Of a DNA stretch of 64,000 bases, positions 45,017 through 55,123 are shown one piece after another. The DNA is taken from NCBI RefSeq assembly GCF_902705885.1, contig NZ_CACSIP010000019.1, positions 13,997-77,996 of the forward strand, in the 5' to 3' direction. Source of the stretch: Mycolicibacterium austroafricanum (GTDB lineage Bacteria > Actinomycetota > Actinomycetes > Mycobacteriales > Mycobacteriaceae). Each line of letters starts with the position of its first letter. Position 1 is the first letter of the stretch. The notes beneath the pieces are model-generated. The model made no database searches and was not told the DNA's origin. It saw only the letters and a program-made list of their open reading frames with translations. The translations under genes were made by a program, and so were the position numbers.

Positions 45017-45945
45017 GCGCCCCCGAGTATCAGTTCGTGTCCCGGCGCACCCTGGTGCTGCGCAGGTTCCTGCGCAACCGCCCCGCGGTGGTCTCGCTGA
45101 TCGTGTTGGCCGTCTTGTTCATCGGCTGTTACGCGATCCCACCACTGCTGCCCTACTCCTACACCGATCTGGACTACTACGCCCTGCAGCAACCACCGAC
45201 CACCGCGCACTGGTTCGGCACCAATGCGCTGGGCCAGGATCTGTTGGCGCAGACGTTGCGCGGGATGCAGAAATCGCTGCTGATCGGTGTCTGCGTGGCG
45301 TTCATCTCGACGATCATCGCGGCCACCGTCGGTGCGATCGCCGGCTACTTCGGCGGCTGGCGGGACCGAACCGCGATGTGGATCGTCGACCTGCTGCTCG
45401 TCATCCCGAGCTTCATCCTGATCGCGATCGTCACCCCCCGCACCAGGGAGTCCGGCACCATCCTGTGGCTGATCCTGTTACTGGCGGCGTTCAGCTGGAT
45501 GATCAGCTCACGCATGGTCCGGGGCATGACGATGAGCCTGCGGGAGCGCGAATTCGTGGTCGCTGCGCGGTATATGGGTGTCAGCCACTGGCGCATCATC
45601 GTCCGCCACATCCTTCCGAATGTGGCCTCCATCCTGATCATCGACACTGCGCTCAACGTCGGCATCGCGATACTGGCGGAGACCGGTCTGAGCTTCCTGG
45701 GCTTCGGCGTGCAACCGCCCGATGTGTCACTGGGCACGCTGATCGCCGACGGCACCCGCTCGGTGACGACCTTCCCGTGGGTGTTCCTGTTCCCGGCCGG
45801 GATGCTGGTGCTGATCGTGTTGTGCGCCAACCTGATCGGCGACGGACTGCGCGATGCGCTGGATCCCGGCGCGCGGCCCGCCCCGCGCCGCACGCGGGGG
45901 GCGCGGGCGATGAGCGCTCGGGCGAAGAGCAGAGGGCAGCGATGA
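45013..45945 (+). CDS. oppC: Peptide ABC transporter permease
   Basis: The second permease of the oligopeptide system, 310 aa. An N-terminal OppC_N segment ([24 protein letters not shown]) is followed by about five more membrane spans and the EAA loop [20 protein letters not shown]. The core ends at [14 protein letters not shown]; after it come 20 residues including [16 protein letters not shown] that look added by a 29-bp repeat. Both ends overlap neighbours by 4 nt (ATGA). Confidence 0.95.
   Translation: MSAPEYQFVSRRTLVLRRFLRNRPAVVSLIVLAVLFIGCYAIPPLLPYSYTDLDYYALQQPPTTAHWFGTNALGQDLLAQTLRGMQKSLLIGVCVAFISTIIAATVGAIAGYFGGWRDRTAMWIVDLLLVIPSFILIAIVTPRTRESGTILWLILLLAAFSWMISSRMVRGMTMSLREREFVVAARYMGVSHWRIIVRHILPNVASILIIDTALNVGIAILAETGLSFLGFGVQPPDVSLGTLIADGTRSVTTFPWVFLFPAGMLVLIVLCANLIGDGLRDALDPGARPAPRRTRGARAMSARAKSRGQR
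45909..45937 (+). repeat. 29-bp junction element, copy 2 (oppC/oppD)
   Basis: Begins GATGAGCGCTCG and ends AGAGGGC, matching copy 1 at 38531-38559 at 26 of 29 positions. It encodes the last residues of oppC and carries the AGAGGGC ribosome site used by oppD 5 nt later. Confidence 0.7.
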
Positions 45946-47780
45946 GCCTGCTCGAGGTGCGCGGCCTCACGGTGACGTTTCCCACCGACACCGAACGTGT
46001 CGCAGCCGTGCGCGGCCTGGACTACCACGTCGACGCCGGTGAGGTCGTCGCGCTGGTCGGCGAATCCGGCGCCGGGAAATCAGCGGGCGCGATGGCCGTC
46101 ATCGGACTGCTCCCCGAGTACGCCGAGGTGGCCGGGTCTGTCCGGATGCACGGTGATGAACTGCTGGGTCTGTCGGACCAGCAGATGTCGCGCATCCGGG
46201 GCAACCGGATCGGGACGGTGTTCCAGGACCCCATGTCGGCTCTGACGCCGGTCTACACCGTGGGTGACCAGATCGCCGAGGCGATTCAGATCCATCACCG
46301 CGATATCGGCAAGCGGGCAGCGCGCACCCGGGCTGTCGAGTTGCTCGAACTGGTCGGGATCGCCCAGCCGCAGCAACGGGCGCGCGCGTTCCCGCACGAA
46401 CTGTCCGGCGGCGAACGTCAGCGCGTTGTCATCGCGATCGCGATCGCCAACGACCCCGACCTGCTGATCTGTGACGAGCCCACCACCGCGCTGGACGTGA
46501 CGGTGCAGGCGCAGATCCTCGACGTGCTGCGCACAGCGCGCGATGTGACCGGCGCCGGGGTGCTGATCATCACCCACGATCTCGGCGTCGTCGCGGAGTT
46601 CGCCGACCGTGCACTGGTGATGTACGCGGGACGTGCAGTGGAGACGGCGCCCGTGGCCGACCTGTACCGCAGCCGCCGGATGCCCTACACCGCCGGTCTG
46701 CTCGGCTCGGTGCCGCGCCTGGACGCACCCCAGGGTGCCCGTCTGGTGCCGATCCCCGGCGCTCCCCCGTCGCTGGCAGCACTGCCTGCGGGCTGCCCGT
46801 TCACCCCGCGGTGCCCGCTCGCCGTCGACGCCTGCCACGAGCAGGAGCCGGAACTCGAGACGGTCGGTGACGATCACCAGGTCGCCTGCATCCGCAGTGA
46901 GCAAGTCGCCGGCCGCAGCGCCGCCGAGATCTACGGCGTGTCCACCGCGCCGCAGCCGGCGACCGGTCCGGAGGCCGACGAATCCGTCGTGCTGCGCGTG
47001 CGCGATCTGGTCAAGACGTACCCGTTGACCAAAGGGGTGGTGTTGCGCCGCCGGATCGGCGAGGTGCGCGCGGTCGACGGTGTCGGTTTCGAGTTGCAGC
47101 AGGGCCGCACCCTGGGCATCGTCGGCGAATCGGGTTCGGGCAAGTCGACGACGCTGCACCAGATCCTGGAACTCAGCGCACCCCAGGGCGGGACCATCGA
47201 AGTGCTCGGCACCGATGTCGCCACGCTGGACAGACGGGTCCGCAAAGCCCTGCGGGGCGATCTGCAGGTGGTGTTCCAGGATCCCGTGGCATCCCTGGAT
47301 CCCCGGCTGCCCGTGTTCGATGTGTTGGCAGAACCGTTACGGGCCAATGGCTTCCACAAAAACGACATCGATGGCCGGGTGGCCGGCTTGCTCACCGAGG
47401 TCGGGTTGCGCCGTGAGGACGCCGGAAGGTACCCCGCTGAATTCTCCGGCGGCCAGAAGCAGCGCATCGGCATCGCCCGGGCGCTGGCGTTGCAGCCGAA
47501 GATCCTGGCACTCGACGAACCGGTGTCGGCGCTGGACGTGTCCATCCAGGCCGGGATCATCAACCTGCTCCTCGATCTGCAGGAGCGCCTCGGGCTGGCA
47601 TACCTGTTCGTCTCCCACGACCTGTCGGTGGTCAAGCACCTCGCCCACCGGGTGGCGGTGATGCACCAGGGCGTGATCGTCGAGCAGGGCGACGGTGACC
47701 AGGTTTTCACTCACCCCCGCCACGAGTACACACGCCGGTTGCTGGCTGCGGTGCCGCGGCCGCCGGCGGATCACGGATAA
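45942..47780 (+). CDS. oppD: Peptide ABC transporter, fused ATPase
   Basis: A 612-residue protein with two ABC domains, corresponding to OppD and OppF of other bacteria. The first has Walker A GESGAGKS (~40-47), signature LSGGERQR and Walker [13 protein letters not shown]; the second has [17 protein letters not shown] and [12 protein letters not shown]. Each is followed by the peptide-transporter C-terminal segment (the first with [15 protein letters not shown], a Cys cluster that binds iron-sulfur in some family members). Both sites look competent. It lies between oppC (4-nt overlap) and oppA (short gap). Confidence 0.97.
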   Translation: MSLLEVRGLTVTFPTDTERVAAVRGLDYHVDAGEVVALVGESGAGKSAGAMAVIGLLPEYAEVAGSVRMHGDELLGLSDQQMSRIRGNRIGTVFQDPMSALTPVYTVGDQIAEAIQIHHRDIGKRAARTRAVELLELVGIAQPQQRARAFPHELSGGERQRVVIAIAIANDPDLLICDEPTTALDVTVQAQILDVLRTARDVTGAGVLIITHDLGVVAEFADRALVMYAGRAVETAPVADLYRSRRMPYTAGLLGSVPRLDAPQGARLVPIPGAPPSLAALPAGCPFTPRCPLAVDACHEQEPELETVGDDHQVACIRSEQVAGRSAAEIYGVSTAPQPATGPEADESVVLRVRDLVKTYPLTKGVVLRRRIGEVRAVDGVGFELQQGRTLGIVGESGSGKSTTLHQILELSAPQGGTIEVLGTDVATLDRRVRKALRGDLQVVFQDPVASLDPRLPVFDVLAEPLRANGFHKNDIDGRVAGLLTEVGLRREDAGRYPAEFSGGQKQRIGIARALALQPKILALDEPVSALDVSIQAGIINLLLDLQERLGLAYLFVSHDLSVVKHLAHRVAVMHQGVIVEQGDGDQVFTHPRHEYTRRLLAAVPRPPADHG

Positions 47781-47791
47781 AGTCGGTGGGC

Positions 47792-49516
47792 ATGACCTAC
47801 CGAACCTCCCGAGCAGACGCAAAATCGCATCCATCGCCCGCTTTGCGTGCGATTTTGCGTCTGCTCGGTGTCGGCATGGCGGCCGTGCTGGTACTGACCG
47901 GCTGTTCCAGCCCGGACAGCGACGTGCCGTCCGCCGGTGGTGACGCCGAGATAGGCGCGACCGCCGATATCAACCCGCAGGATCCTTCGACGCTGCAGCA
48001 GGGCGGCAATCTGCGGCTCGCGCTGTCGGGTTTCCCGCCCAACTTCAACTACCTGCACATCGACGGCAACCTCGGAGAACTGGGCGCATTGTTGCGCGCC
48101 ACGCAGCCGCGGGCGTTCTTCATCAGGCCCGACGGGGAGATGACCGTCAACGAGGACTACTTCACCAGCGTCGAGTTGACCAGCACGGACCCCCAGGTCG
48201 TCACGTACACGATCAACCCCAAGGCGGTCTGGTCCGACGGGGCGCCGATCACCTGGGAGGACATCGCGGCCCAGATCAACGCCACCAGCGGCAAGGATCC
48301 CGCATATCTGTTCGCGGCCCCGAACGGCAGCGAGCGCGTCGCGTCGGTGACCAAGGGCGTCGACGACCGGCAGGCCGTCATCACCTTCGCCAGGCATTAC
48401 GCCGACTGGCGGGGAATGTTCGCAGGCAACAGCATGCTCGCCCCCAAGGTGATGACCGAGACGCCGGAGGCGTTCAACACCGGCTTCCTGGACGGTCCCT
48501 CGCCGTCGGCCGGGCCCTTCACCATCACCTCGGTCGACCGCAGCGCACAGCGAATCGTGTTGAGCCGCAACCCGCAATGGTGGGGAACCCCGCCGGTTCT
48601 GGATTCGATCACCTACACGGTGCTCGACGACGCGGCCAAGATACCGGCGCTGCAGAACAACGCGCTCGACGCGGTCGGGCTGGGGACGCTGGATGATCTG
48701 ACGATCGCCCGCCGCACCGACGGCGTCTCGGTCCGGCGGGCGCCGGCGCCGAGCTGGTACCACCTCACGTTCAACGGCGCGGAAGGCTCGATTCTGTCCG
48801 ATCCGGCGCTCCGGACGGCCATCGCGAAAGGCATCGACCGCCAGGCCATCGCGGCGATCACGCAGCGTGGCCTCGTCGACAACCCGGTACCGCTGAACAA
48901 CCACATCTACCTCGCGGGCCAGGAGGGTTACCAGGACAACGCCACCGCATTCGACCCGGAGGCCGCGCGGCGCGATCTGGATGCGCTGGGCTGGACACTC
49001 GGCGGCGACGGCCAGTTCCGCGAGAAGGACGGCCGCAGGCTCACCATCCGGGACGTCTTCTATGACGCACAGAGCACCCGCCAGATCGGTCAGATCGCGC
49101 AGAACAACCTGGCGCAGATCGGTGTCGAACTGCAGTTGAACGCCGTCGCCGGCGGCACCTTGTTCAGCGACTACATCACGCCGGGGAATTTCGACATCGC
49201 CCAATTCGCTTGGGGCGGGGACGCGTTCCCGCTGGGTGGCCTGACCCAGATCTATGCCTCCGACGGGGAGAGCAACTTCGGCAGGATCGGCAGCCCGGAG
49301 ATCGACGCCAAGATCGAGCAGACGCTCTCCGAGTTGGACCCGGCCAAGGCCCGCGACCTGGGCAACGAACTCGACGAGTTGATCTGGGACGTCGGGTTCA
49401 GCCTGCCGCTGTTCCAGTCGCCGGGCAACGTCGCGGTGCGCTCCAACCTGGCGAACTACGGCCCGTCCGGTATCGGTGACCTGAAGTACACCGCGATCGG
49501 CTTCATGAAGGAGTGA
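47792..49516 (+). CDS. oppA: Peptide-binding lipoprotein of the Opp transporter
   Basis: Extracytoplasmic solute-binding lipoprotein of 574 aa. The signal peptide ends with the lipobox LTGCSS, so Cys38 or so is lipidated. The mature protein is a family-5 binding protein: NLRLALSGFPPNFNYLHI, then VVTYTINPKAVWSDGAPITWEDI and RNPQWWGTPPVLDSITY. The n-region (TSRADAKSHPSPALRAILRLLG) is encoded by a long palindrome repeat, so its exact start is doubtful; ATG 47792 or GTG 47786 are both possible, and shorter starts inside the repeat too. Its stop region overlaps the converging hydrolase by 14 nt. Confidence 0.94.
   Translation: MTYRTSRADAKSHPSPALRAILRLLGVGMAAVLVLTGCSSPDSDVPSAGGDAEIGATADINPQDPSTLQQGGNLRLALSGFPPNFNYLHIDGNLGELGALLRATQPRAFFIRPDGEMTVNEDYFTSVELTSTDPQVVTYTINPKAVWSDGAPITWEDIAAQINATSGKDPAYLFAAPNGSERVASVTKGVDDRQAVITFARHYADWRGMFAGNSMLAPKVMTETPEAFNTGFLDGPSPSAGPFTITSVDRSAQRIVLSRNPQWWGTPPVLDSITYTVLDDAAKIPALQNNALDAVGLGTLDDLTIARRTDGVSVRRAPAPSWYHLTFNGAEGSILSDPALRTAIAKGIDRQAIAAITQRGLVDNPVPLNNHIYLAGQEGYQDNATAFDPEAARRDLDALGWTLGGDGQFREKDGRRLTIRDVFYDAQSTRQIGQIAQNNLAQIGVELQLNAVAGGTLFSDYITPGNFDIAQFAWGGDAFPLGGLTQIYASDGESNFGRIGSPEIDAKIEQTLSELDPAKARDLGNELDELIWDVGFSLPLFQSPGNVAVRSNLANYGPSGIGDLKYTAIGFMKE
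47809..47868. repeat. Long palindrome, copy 2 (signal peptide of oppA)
   Basis: Perfect 21-bp arms at 47809-47829 and 47848-47868 (core GAGCAGACGCAAAATCGCA) around an 18-nt loop. It is the same family as 41444-41507. It lies inside the 5' part of oppA and is translated as the n-region of the signal peptide. A stable hairpin in the ribosome-approach region could affect oppA translation. Confidence 0.9.
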
Positions 49517-50759
49517 CCTGGCGCCCAGCGCGGGCGAGCGCATCGGGCACCACGGACTCCGCCTTCGCCGCGACGTTGATCGCGCGGGCGAGCAACCGGA
49601 GGGACAGGTTCGCCGGCAGGTCGTCCAGTTCGCTTGAGAGCGAAGGGAGCTGGTGAATCTTGCCGGCGGTCACGGACGTGCAGATCCGCAGCGCAGCCTG
49701 CTCTCGGGTGTCGAGGATGCTGTGGCCGGCCGTCGGGAGTTCGACGAGCACCGCGTCGGGGATCAGCTCGGCGATCCGCCGCGCCACGGCCGGTGGTGTG
49801 GTCAGGTCACGTCCGCCCGAGATCACCGCGGTCGGCCAGGAGAAACCGGGCATGGCCGCCATCAGGTCGTAGGGCTCGGCGACGAAATCGGGGTCACCGC
49901 CGGCGATCTCCCGGAAGCCGAGCGCCGGGTCGAGCGGGCCGCCGTCCGGTACCGCACCATAGTTGAGTTCCCGGTAGGCGATGCGCTCGACGAGGTCTGG
50001 CTCGTGGTGGTACGGCGTCTGACGTTCCAGCAGCAGCCTGGTTCCCAGTCCCACCGCTGCCCACAGCCAGTCATGACCGGCCAGCAGCAGGTCCAGCTGA
50101 CGGCTCAGCACCTTCGGGCCGGCGATGCCGTACATGCCGGCGGCCCGCAGCACGGCTGTCGGATCGAGGACACCGTCGGCGACCAATCGGCGTACCTTGA
50201 CCGCGAGGTCGGCGCTCTCCGGAATCACCCCGTCCCACAGCACCCGTCGGATCTGTGCCCGAACGTCGTTGATGTCGGCGGCCGAGAGCAGCGGCGAGTC
50301 CAGCACCATCGTGTGGATCCGTCCCGGGTGACGCACCCCGAGGCCGGCCGCCAGGTATGTGCCGTAGGACGTTCCGTACACGATCGCCGAATCGACTTGG
50401 GCGTCGTCGAGCGCCGCGGCGATGTCGTCGACCACCGCGTCGACGGTCAGCGCCTCCGGGGGCAGGTCACCGCCCGCGTCGTCATGGCGGGACAGGCCGA
50501 CACCACGGTGCTCGATCATGATGACGTCGAGTCCGTCGACCGCCGCGTGGCGCCGAAACGCCCGGTAGAGCGCCACCGAAGCCGCCCCGGGTCCGCCGGG
50601 GATGACAACCAGCGGATGGGCGGTTTTGTGGCCGGTCCGAACGTAGTAGAGGTCGAACTCGCCGTCGCCGCCCTGCACGATCGGCCTGCGAACCGGGCGC
50701 ACACCGGCCAGCGCGGCGAGCTTGTCATGCGCTCGGCGCCGTGCGGCGTTCATCGTCAT
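49503..50759 (-). CDS. Alpha/beta hydrolase, proline-iminopeptidase-like
   Basis: A 418-residue alpha/beta hydrolase. The oxyanion region is VVIPGGPGAASVALYR, IEHRGVGLSRHDD follows, and the nucleophile is the Ser in IVYGTSYGTYLA (GxSxG). The Asp is probably in ISGGRDLTTPPA and the His in LPTAGHSILD. Peptidases of family S33 look like this, but esterases do too. The start is ATG 50759; the GTG before it is also possible. The C-terminus overlaps the oppA stop by 14 nt. It might trim imported peptides, but this is only suggested by position. Confidence 0.85.
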   Translation of the reverse strand: MTMNAARRRAHDKLAALAGVRPVRRPIVQGGDGEFDLYYVRTGHKTAHPLVVIPGGPGAASVALYRAFRRHAAVDGLDVIMIEHRGVGLSRHDDAGGDLPPEALTVDAVVDDIAAALDDAQVDSAIVYGTSYGTYLAAGLGVRHPGRIHTMVLDSPLLSAADINDVRAQIRRVLWDGVIPESADLAVKVRRLVADGVLDPTAVLRAAGMYGIAGPKVLSRQLDLLLAGHDWLWAAVGLGTRLLLERQTPYHHEPDLVERIAYRELNYGAVPDGGPLDPALGFREIAGGDPDFVAEPYDLMAAMPGFSWPTAVISGGRDLTTPPAVARRIAELIPDAVLVELPTAGHSILDTREQAALRICTSVTAGKIHQLPSLSSELDDLPANLSLRLLARAINVAAKAESVVPDALARAGRQVTPS

Positions 50760-50865
50760 CACGTTAATTGTGCCCCGCGCGTTCTCAGCGCACTCGTCGG
50801 CCGCGACCGCGCGCTCGATGTCCGCGGTCAGCGGCGCGTCGGCGTGCAGACACGAGCGCTCGCGG

Positions 50866-52401
50866 TCAGGAGGTGATGAGGTCGGCGGCCTTCTCGCCGA
50901 TCAACACGCTGGGTGCGTGGGTGTGGCCGCGGATGATCGACGGCATCACCGACGCATCGGCCACCCGCAGCGCCGTCACGCCGCGGACCCGCAACTCGGG
51001 ATCGACGACGCTGGCGTCGTCGGTGCCCATCCGGCAGGTGCCGACCGGGTGATACAGCGTGTGCGACAGGGATTCCAGTGCCCTGGCAAGGGTTTGGTCA
51101 TCGAGCGTGGTGGCGTCCAAGGGACGGGCGATTCTGCCGATGGTCTCCCGCAGCGCCGGGGCGCGGGCGATGTCGGCGCACACGCGCAGCCCCGCCATCA
51201 GCGCTTCCCGGTCCGCCCCGGCATCGTCGGTCAGGTAGCGGGGGTCGATCAACGGCTTGTCGTGAGGGTCGGCGGTCCGCAGCGTGATCGTGCCCCGGCT
51301 CTGGGGTTTGAGCAGGATCGGACCCATCACCACGGCGTGGCCGACGTAGGGATCACCGATCCCCTCGTCGAAATAGGGTGCGGGAGCGAAGATCAGCTCG
51401 AGATCCGGGAGCTCCAGGTCTGGTCGGCTCTTGATGAAGCCGTAGGCCTCCCCGATGTTCGAGGTGAGCATGCCGCGACGCCGCACGAAGTAGTTGAGCA
51501 GCTCCAGCGGCTTCTGCGCCGCGAACAGCGAGTCGTGGGGCACGTCGAAGCCCAGCGGGATGACGAGGTGATCGATCAGGTTGGCGCCCACCTCCGGCGA
51601 GTGCGCGACGCCGACGATGCCGTGCCGGGCGAGTTGGTCATGGTCACCGATGCCGGAGAGCATCAGCAGCTGCGGGGTGTTGATCGCCCCGGCACACAGC
51701 ACCACCTCTCGGCGCGCGGTGGCCACGGTGCGGCCGTGCTTGCCGTCGAACTCCACGCCGATCGCCCGGTCGCCGGCGAACACCACCCGCGTCGCCGTGG
51801 CCTCGGTCAGCACCCGCAGATTCTTGCGCTTGCGGATGGGCTTGAGGTAGGCGTCTTCGCTACTCCATCGCGCACCCCGGCGCTGGGTGACACGTGTCTC
51901 GCAGAAGCCTTGCGGCTCAGCCTGGTTCGGCTCCTCGACGGGGTATCCGCATTCCTGCGCCGCGGTCAGCCAGGCTGCGGTCGACGCCCGCGGGCTGCGT
52001 TGGCGCGAGATGACCAGCGGGCCCGATTCGATGCGCCGCAGGTACGGCTCGAGGTGGGCGTGGTCCCATTGCTCACCGGCGTGCTCACCCCACTCGTCGT
52101 AATCGGCGGCGAACCCTGTCACCCACATCATCGCGTTCATCGACGACGACCCGCCGAGCATCTTGCCCCGGGGCCAGTAAATCCGGCGTCCGCCGAGACC
52201 CCGTTGGGGTTCGGTCAGGTAATTCCAGTCCAGCGGGCCCCGCATCAACTGCGCGAAGCCGGCGGGGATGTGGACGAACTTGTCCTTTCCACGCATGCCC
52301 GCCTCGAGCACGGTGACCCGGACGGAGGGATCGGCGCTGAGGCGGTTGGCCAGGACTGCGCCGGCAGAGCCTGTTCCCACGATGACGTAATCGGCGTCCA
52401 C
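50866..52401 (-). CDS. GMC-family FAD oxidoreductase
   Basis: A 511-residue glucose-methanol-choline oxidoreductase. The FAD motif is VIVGTGSAGAVLANRLS (residues ~6-22), GGSSSMNAMMWVTG is the first GMC signature and GAINTPQLLMLSGIG the second. The C-terminal LSHTLYHPVGTCRMGT carries the catalytic His, with the later RVADASVMPSIIRGHTHAP holding the second. It oxidises an alcohol, probably choline-like or a larger hydroxyl compound. In M. tuberculosis the corresponding gene is Rv1279 as I recall. It is upstream of the hydrolase and downstream of the SbcCD-like pair on the same strand. Confidence 0.92.
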   Translation of the reverse strand: MDADYVIVGTGSAGAVLANRLSADPSVRVTVLEAGMRGKDKFVHIPAGFAQLMRGPLDWNYLTEPQRGLGGRRIYWPRGKMLGGSSSMNAMMWVTGFAADYDEWGEHAGEQWDHAHLEPYLRRIESGPLVISRQRSPRASTAAWLTAAQECGYPVEEPNQAEPQGFCETRVTQRRGARWSSEDAYLKPIRKRKNLRVLTEATATRVVFAGDRAIGVEFDGKHGRTVATARREVVLCAGAINTPQLLMLSGIGDHDQLARHGIVGVAHSPEVGANLIDHLVIPLGFDVPHDSLFAAQKPLELLNYFVRRRGMLTSNIGEAYGFIKSRPDLELPDLELIFAPAPYFDEGIGDPYVGHAVVMGPILLKPQSRGTITLRTADPHDKPLIDPRYLTDDAGADREALMAGLRVCADIARAPALRETIGRIARPLDATTLDDQTLARALESLSHTLYHPVGTCRMGTDDASVVDPELRVRGVTALRVADASVMPSIIRGHTHAPSVLIGEKAADLITS

Positions 52402-52441
52402 GAGCCGAAGTCTAGGTGCCGACGCACGGCGGCCGGCGATT

Positions 52442-55123
52442 TCAGGCGGTCAGCTCGATGTGCTGGGCGCAGCGCACACCGGCGTAGCGCTGCGGGCTGC
52501 ACGTCAAGATGATCACCTGGCCGTCGGTGGAGACCGCGTCGAACACCTCGGCCATCTTCGTCAACCGTTCGGCGTCGGTGAACCCGAGCGCATCGTCGAT
52601 CACCACCGGCACGCTGTCCTCCTTGGCGACCAGGACGGCACCGGCCAGCCTGGCGACGATGCCCAGTTGCTCCTTGGCTCCCCCGGACAACGACTCGTAC
52701 GGCACGGTGCGCCCCGACAGTGTGCGGCCCTCGATGCACAGCTTGCTGTTGATGTCGACCTCAAAGCTCTCGCCGAACACGATGCGGCCCAGCCGCTCCA
52801 CCTCGTCGCGGAACGGGTCGACGTAGCGCAGCCGCATCGCGTCGCGGTGGCGGCTCATCACCGTGCGGAGCAGCTGCGCGGCCCGGGCGCGACGCTGCAC
52901 TCGCTGATACTCGCCCTCGGCATGCTCGCGTTCGGCCTCGGCGGTGTCCAGCCGGCCTTTGCGTCCCTCGGTGCCATACACCTTCAACTGAGCGGCGACC
53001 TCGCGCAACTCCTCGGCGGCGCGGTCATGGCGGCTCTGGATGCCGGCCGCGGCCCGCTCGGCGTCTTCGAGTTCGGCGGCCACCGCCGCCGGCTGGTGGC
53101 CGGCCAGTTCGGCGTCCAGCCGGGCGACCAGAGCCAGCGCCTTCTCCGAGACGTCGGCTTCGGTCTCGGCCTTGACCGCTAGCTCGTCGTCGCCGGTGGC
53201 CTGCCGCTGGGCGGCCAGACGTCCGCCGGCGACCGCCAGCTCCGTCTGCGCGGCCTGCAGTTTCTCCTTGGCGCGGGCCGCGCGCATACCGCGCTCGGCG
53301 AGCAGCTTGGCGGCCTCTTCGGCGACCTTGCGTCGGGTTTCACAGTCGCGGACCGCCTGTTGATGCGCCGTGGTGGCAGCTTCGAGCTTGGCGTGCACCG
53401 CGGCAGGTTCCTGCGGACCGGGTGCCGCCGGGTCCCACAGCCCGTCCTCGGCGGGCATGCAGGCCTGCAGCTGCGACAGCCGCGACCGCAGGTCTTCGAG
53501 GGTGTCTTCCGCGGTGAGCGCACCGAGGACGGATCGAAGCCGTTGCGCCACTTGGGCCAAGTCGCGGCGTTGTTCGTCGAGGGTGCGCGCGGCGGTGACG
53601 TCGGCGACGCCGGCCTGCTGCAGCGCGGCCGCCAAGTCCGCCCGGGCAGCGTCGAGAGCAGCCTGGGTGGTCGCGGCCGGGGCACCCGCTGTGAACCGCA
53701 CCGAGAGCACCCCGGGGACCTCGACACCGGTCGTGCCGCTGACCCCCGCCGACCATTCATCGCCGGCGCGCAACGTGACGGGTTCGCCGCCGACCCGCAC
53801 CTCGAGGTCGGTGGCGGCGACGAGCTCGAGGTGCGCCGAGGCCTGCGCCGCCGCGGCGCCGGTCCGCTCGACCGCGCCTGCGGCGTCCTCGATGGTCTGC
53901 ATCAGCTCGCCGGTGAGCGTGATGGCGGACAGGCTGCGCTGTGCGGAATCGAGTTCGCGTTGGTGGCCTTCGATGGTGCCGATCCGGGCGGCGATGCGGT
54001 CGAGCTGCTCCCGGTCCGACAGTAGCTGCGCAGCGGCACGCGCGGCGTCGACCCGGGCTTGCGAGGCTTCGAGCGCCGACCGGGCCTGCGCCGCCGCCTC
54101 CTCGGCCGCCACCTGCACCTCCCCGGCGGTGGCGAGTTCCTCGGCCGCGTCGTCGGACGCCGCCTGGAGGTCCACGATCGCTGCGGTGCGTTCGTCGATG
54201 TCTGCCCGGGCACGGCGCCGCTCGGTCAACGCCGCGACCGACGCGGCGTGTGCCGACTTCGCCGCATCGGCCAGCACGTTGGCCTGGGCGAGCTCGCCGC
54301 GCAACCTCGTGACGGCCGAAGCGGCGGTCCTGGCATCGGTCAGTCGCTCCAACGCGGCGGTGCTCTCCACCGTCAGTGCCGCGACCTGGGCGGTCAACGT
54401 GGCGTGCGTGCGCACCGCCTCGTCGACCTCGGCGACCGCCGCGGCACACCTGGCCACGTCCTCGTCGGCAGCCCGCAGTCTGGCGGTCGCGGCCGCCCAT
54501 TCCCCGGTGGGCCGCCCCGTCGAGGTGAAGTAACGCCGGTACTCCTCGTCGATCCGGTCCACCAGCAGCGTGTCGACATCACCGCAGGTGCCGCCGTTAG
54601 GCACGATGGCGTCAGCGGCGTCGGCGGCGTCCTCGACCTCACCGGCCGCCACGTCGAGGGCGCGGGACAGGGCGTTACATCCGGACAGATCGGCCGCCGA
54701 CGTGGGTGCCGACTGCAACACCCGCTGGGCCTGCCACAGATCCATGTCGACGGTTTCGGCGAGCATGGCCAGCACCCTGTCGTGTGCCTCGTCGCCGGTG
54801 AGCTGCTCCCGCCGCGGCGCCAGCAGCGTCAGCTCCGTCTCGGCACGTTTGTGGAATCGTTTCCGGTACACGAAACGGTAAGGCCCGGTTGATATCTCGG
54901 CGGTGACTTCGGCACCGACGTCGGCGTGGGTGGGCTTGACCTGTTTGACTTCCTTCTTGGTCGAGCGGTCCTTGGTCTCCAGCAGCAGATCGAGAGCCTC
55001 CAGCATCGACGTCTTGCCGGTCTCGTTGGCGCCGCTGATCACGACCACGCCGTGGTCGGGCAACTCGATGTCGCGGTGCGAGATGCCGCGGTAGTTCGTC
55101 AGCGTCAGGCGGTGCAGCTTCAT
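52442..55123 (-). CDS. SbcC/Rad50-like ATPase without a zinc hook
   Basis: An 893-residue coiled-coil ATPase. The ATP-binding halves are at the ends: MKLHRLTLTNYRGISHRDI with Walker A GANETGKTS (~31-39), and the C-terminal SLSGGAKEQLGIVARLA signature with Walker B VPVVIDDALGFTD. Long Ala/Glu/Arg-rich coils fill ~190-420 and ~480-830. No Cys-x2-Cys hook is found; in its place near the coil apex is a short beta-like segment (~430-480, LEVRVGGEPVTLRAGDEW). It probably acts with the nuclease downstream on DNA ends. Rv1278 is the apparent counterpart. The ATG at 55123 overlaps the nuclease gene by 4 nt. Confidence 0.9.
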   Translation of the reverse strand: MKLHRLTLTNYRGISHRDIELPDHGVVVISGANETGKTSMLEALDLLLETKDRSTKKEVKQVKPTHADVGAEVTAEISTGPYRFVYRKRFHKRAETELTLLAPRREQLTGDEAHDRVLAMLAETVDMDLWQAQRVLQSAPTSAADLSGCNALSRALDVAAGEVEDAADAADAIVPNGGTCGDVDTLLVDRIDEEYRRYFTSTGRPTGEWAAATARLRAADEDVARCAAAVAEVDEAVRTHATLTAQVAALTVESTAALERLTDARTAASAVTRLRGELAQANVLADAAKSAHAASVAALTERRRARADIDERTAAIVDLQAASDDAAEELATAGEVQVAAEEAAAQARSALEASQARVDAARAAAQLLSDREQLDRIAARIGTIEGHQRELDSAQRSLSAITLTGELMQTIEDAAGAVERTGAAAAQASAHLELVAATDLEVRVGGEPVTLRAGDEWSAGVSGTTGVEVPGVLSVRFTAGAPAATTQAALDAARADLAAALQQAGVADVTAARTLDEQRRDLAQVAQRLRSVLGALTAEDTLEDLRSRLSQLQACMPAEDGLWDPAAPGPQEPAAVHAKLEAATTAHQQAVRDCETRRKVAEEAAKLLAERGMRAARAKEKLQAAQTELAVAGGRLAAQRQATGDDELAVKAETEADVSEKALALVARLDAELAGHQPAAVAAELEDAERAAAGIQSRHDRAAEELREVAAQLKVYGTEGRKGRLDTAEAEREHAEGEYQRVQRRARAAQLLRTVMSRHRDAMRLRYVDPFRDEVERLGRIVFGESFEVDINSKLCIEGRTLSGRTVPYESLSGGAKEQLGIVARLAGAVLVAKEDSVPVVIDDALGFTDAERLTKMAEVFDAVSTDGQVIILTCSPQRYAGVRCAQHIELTA

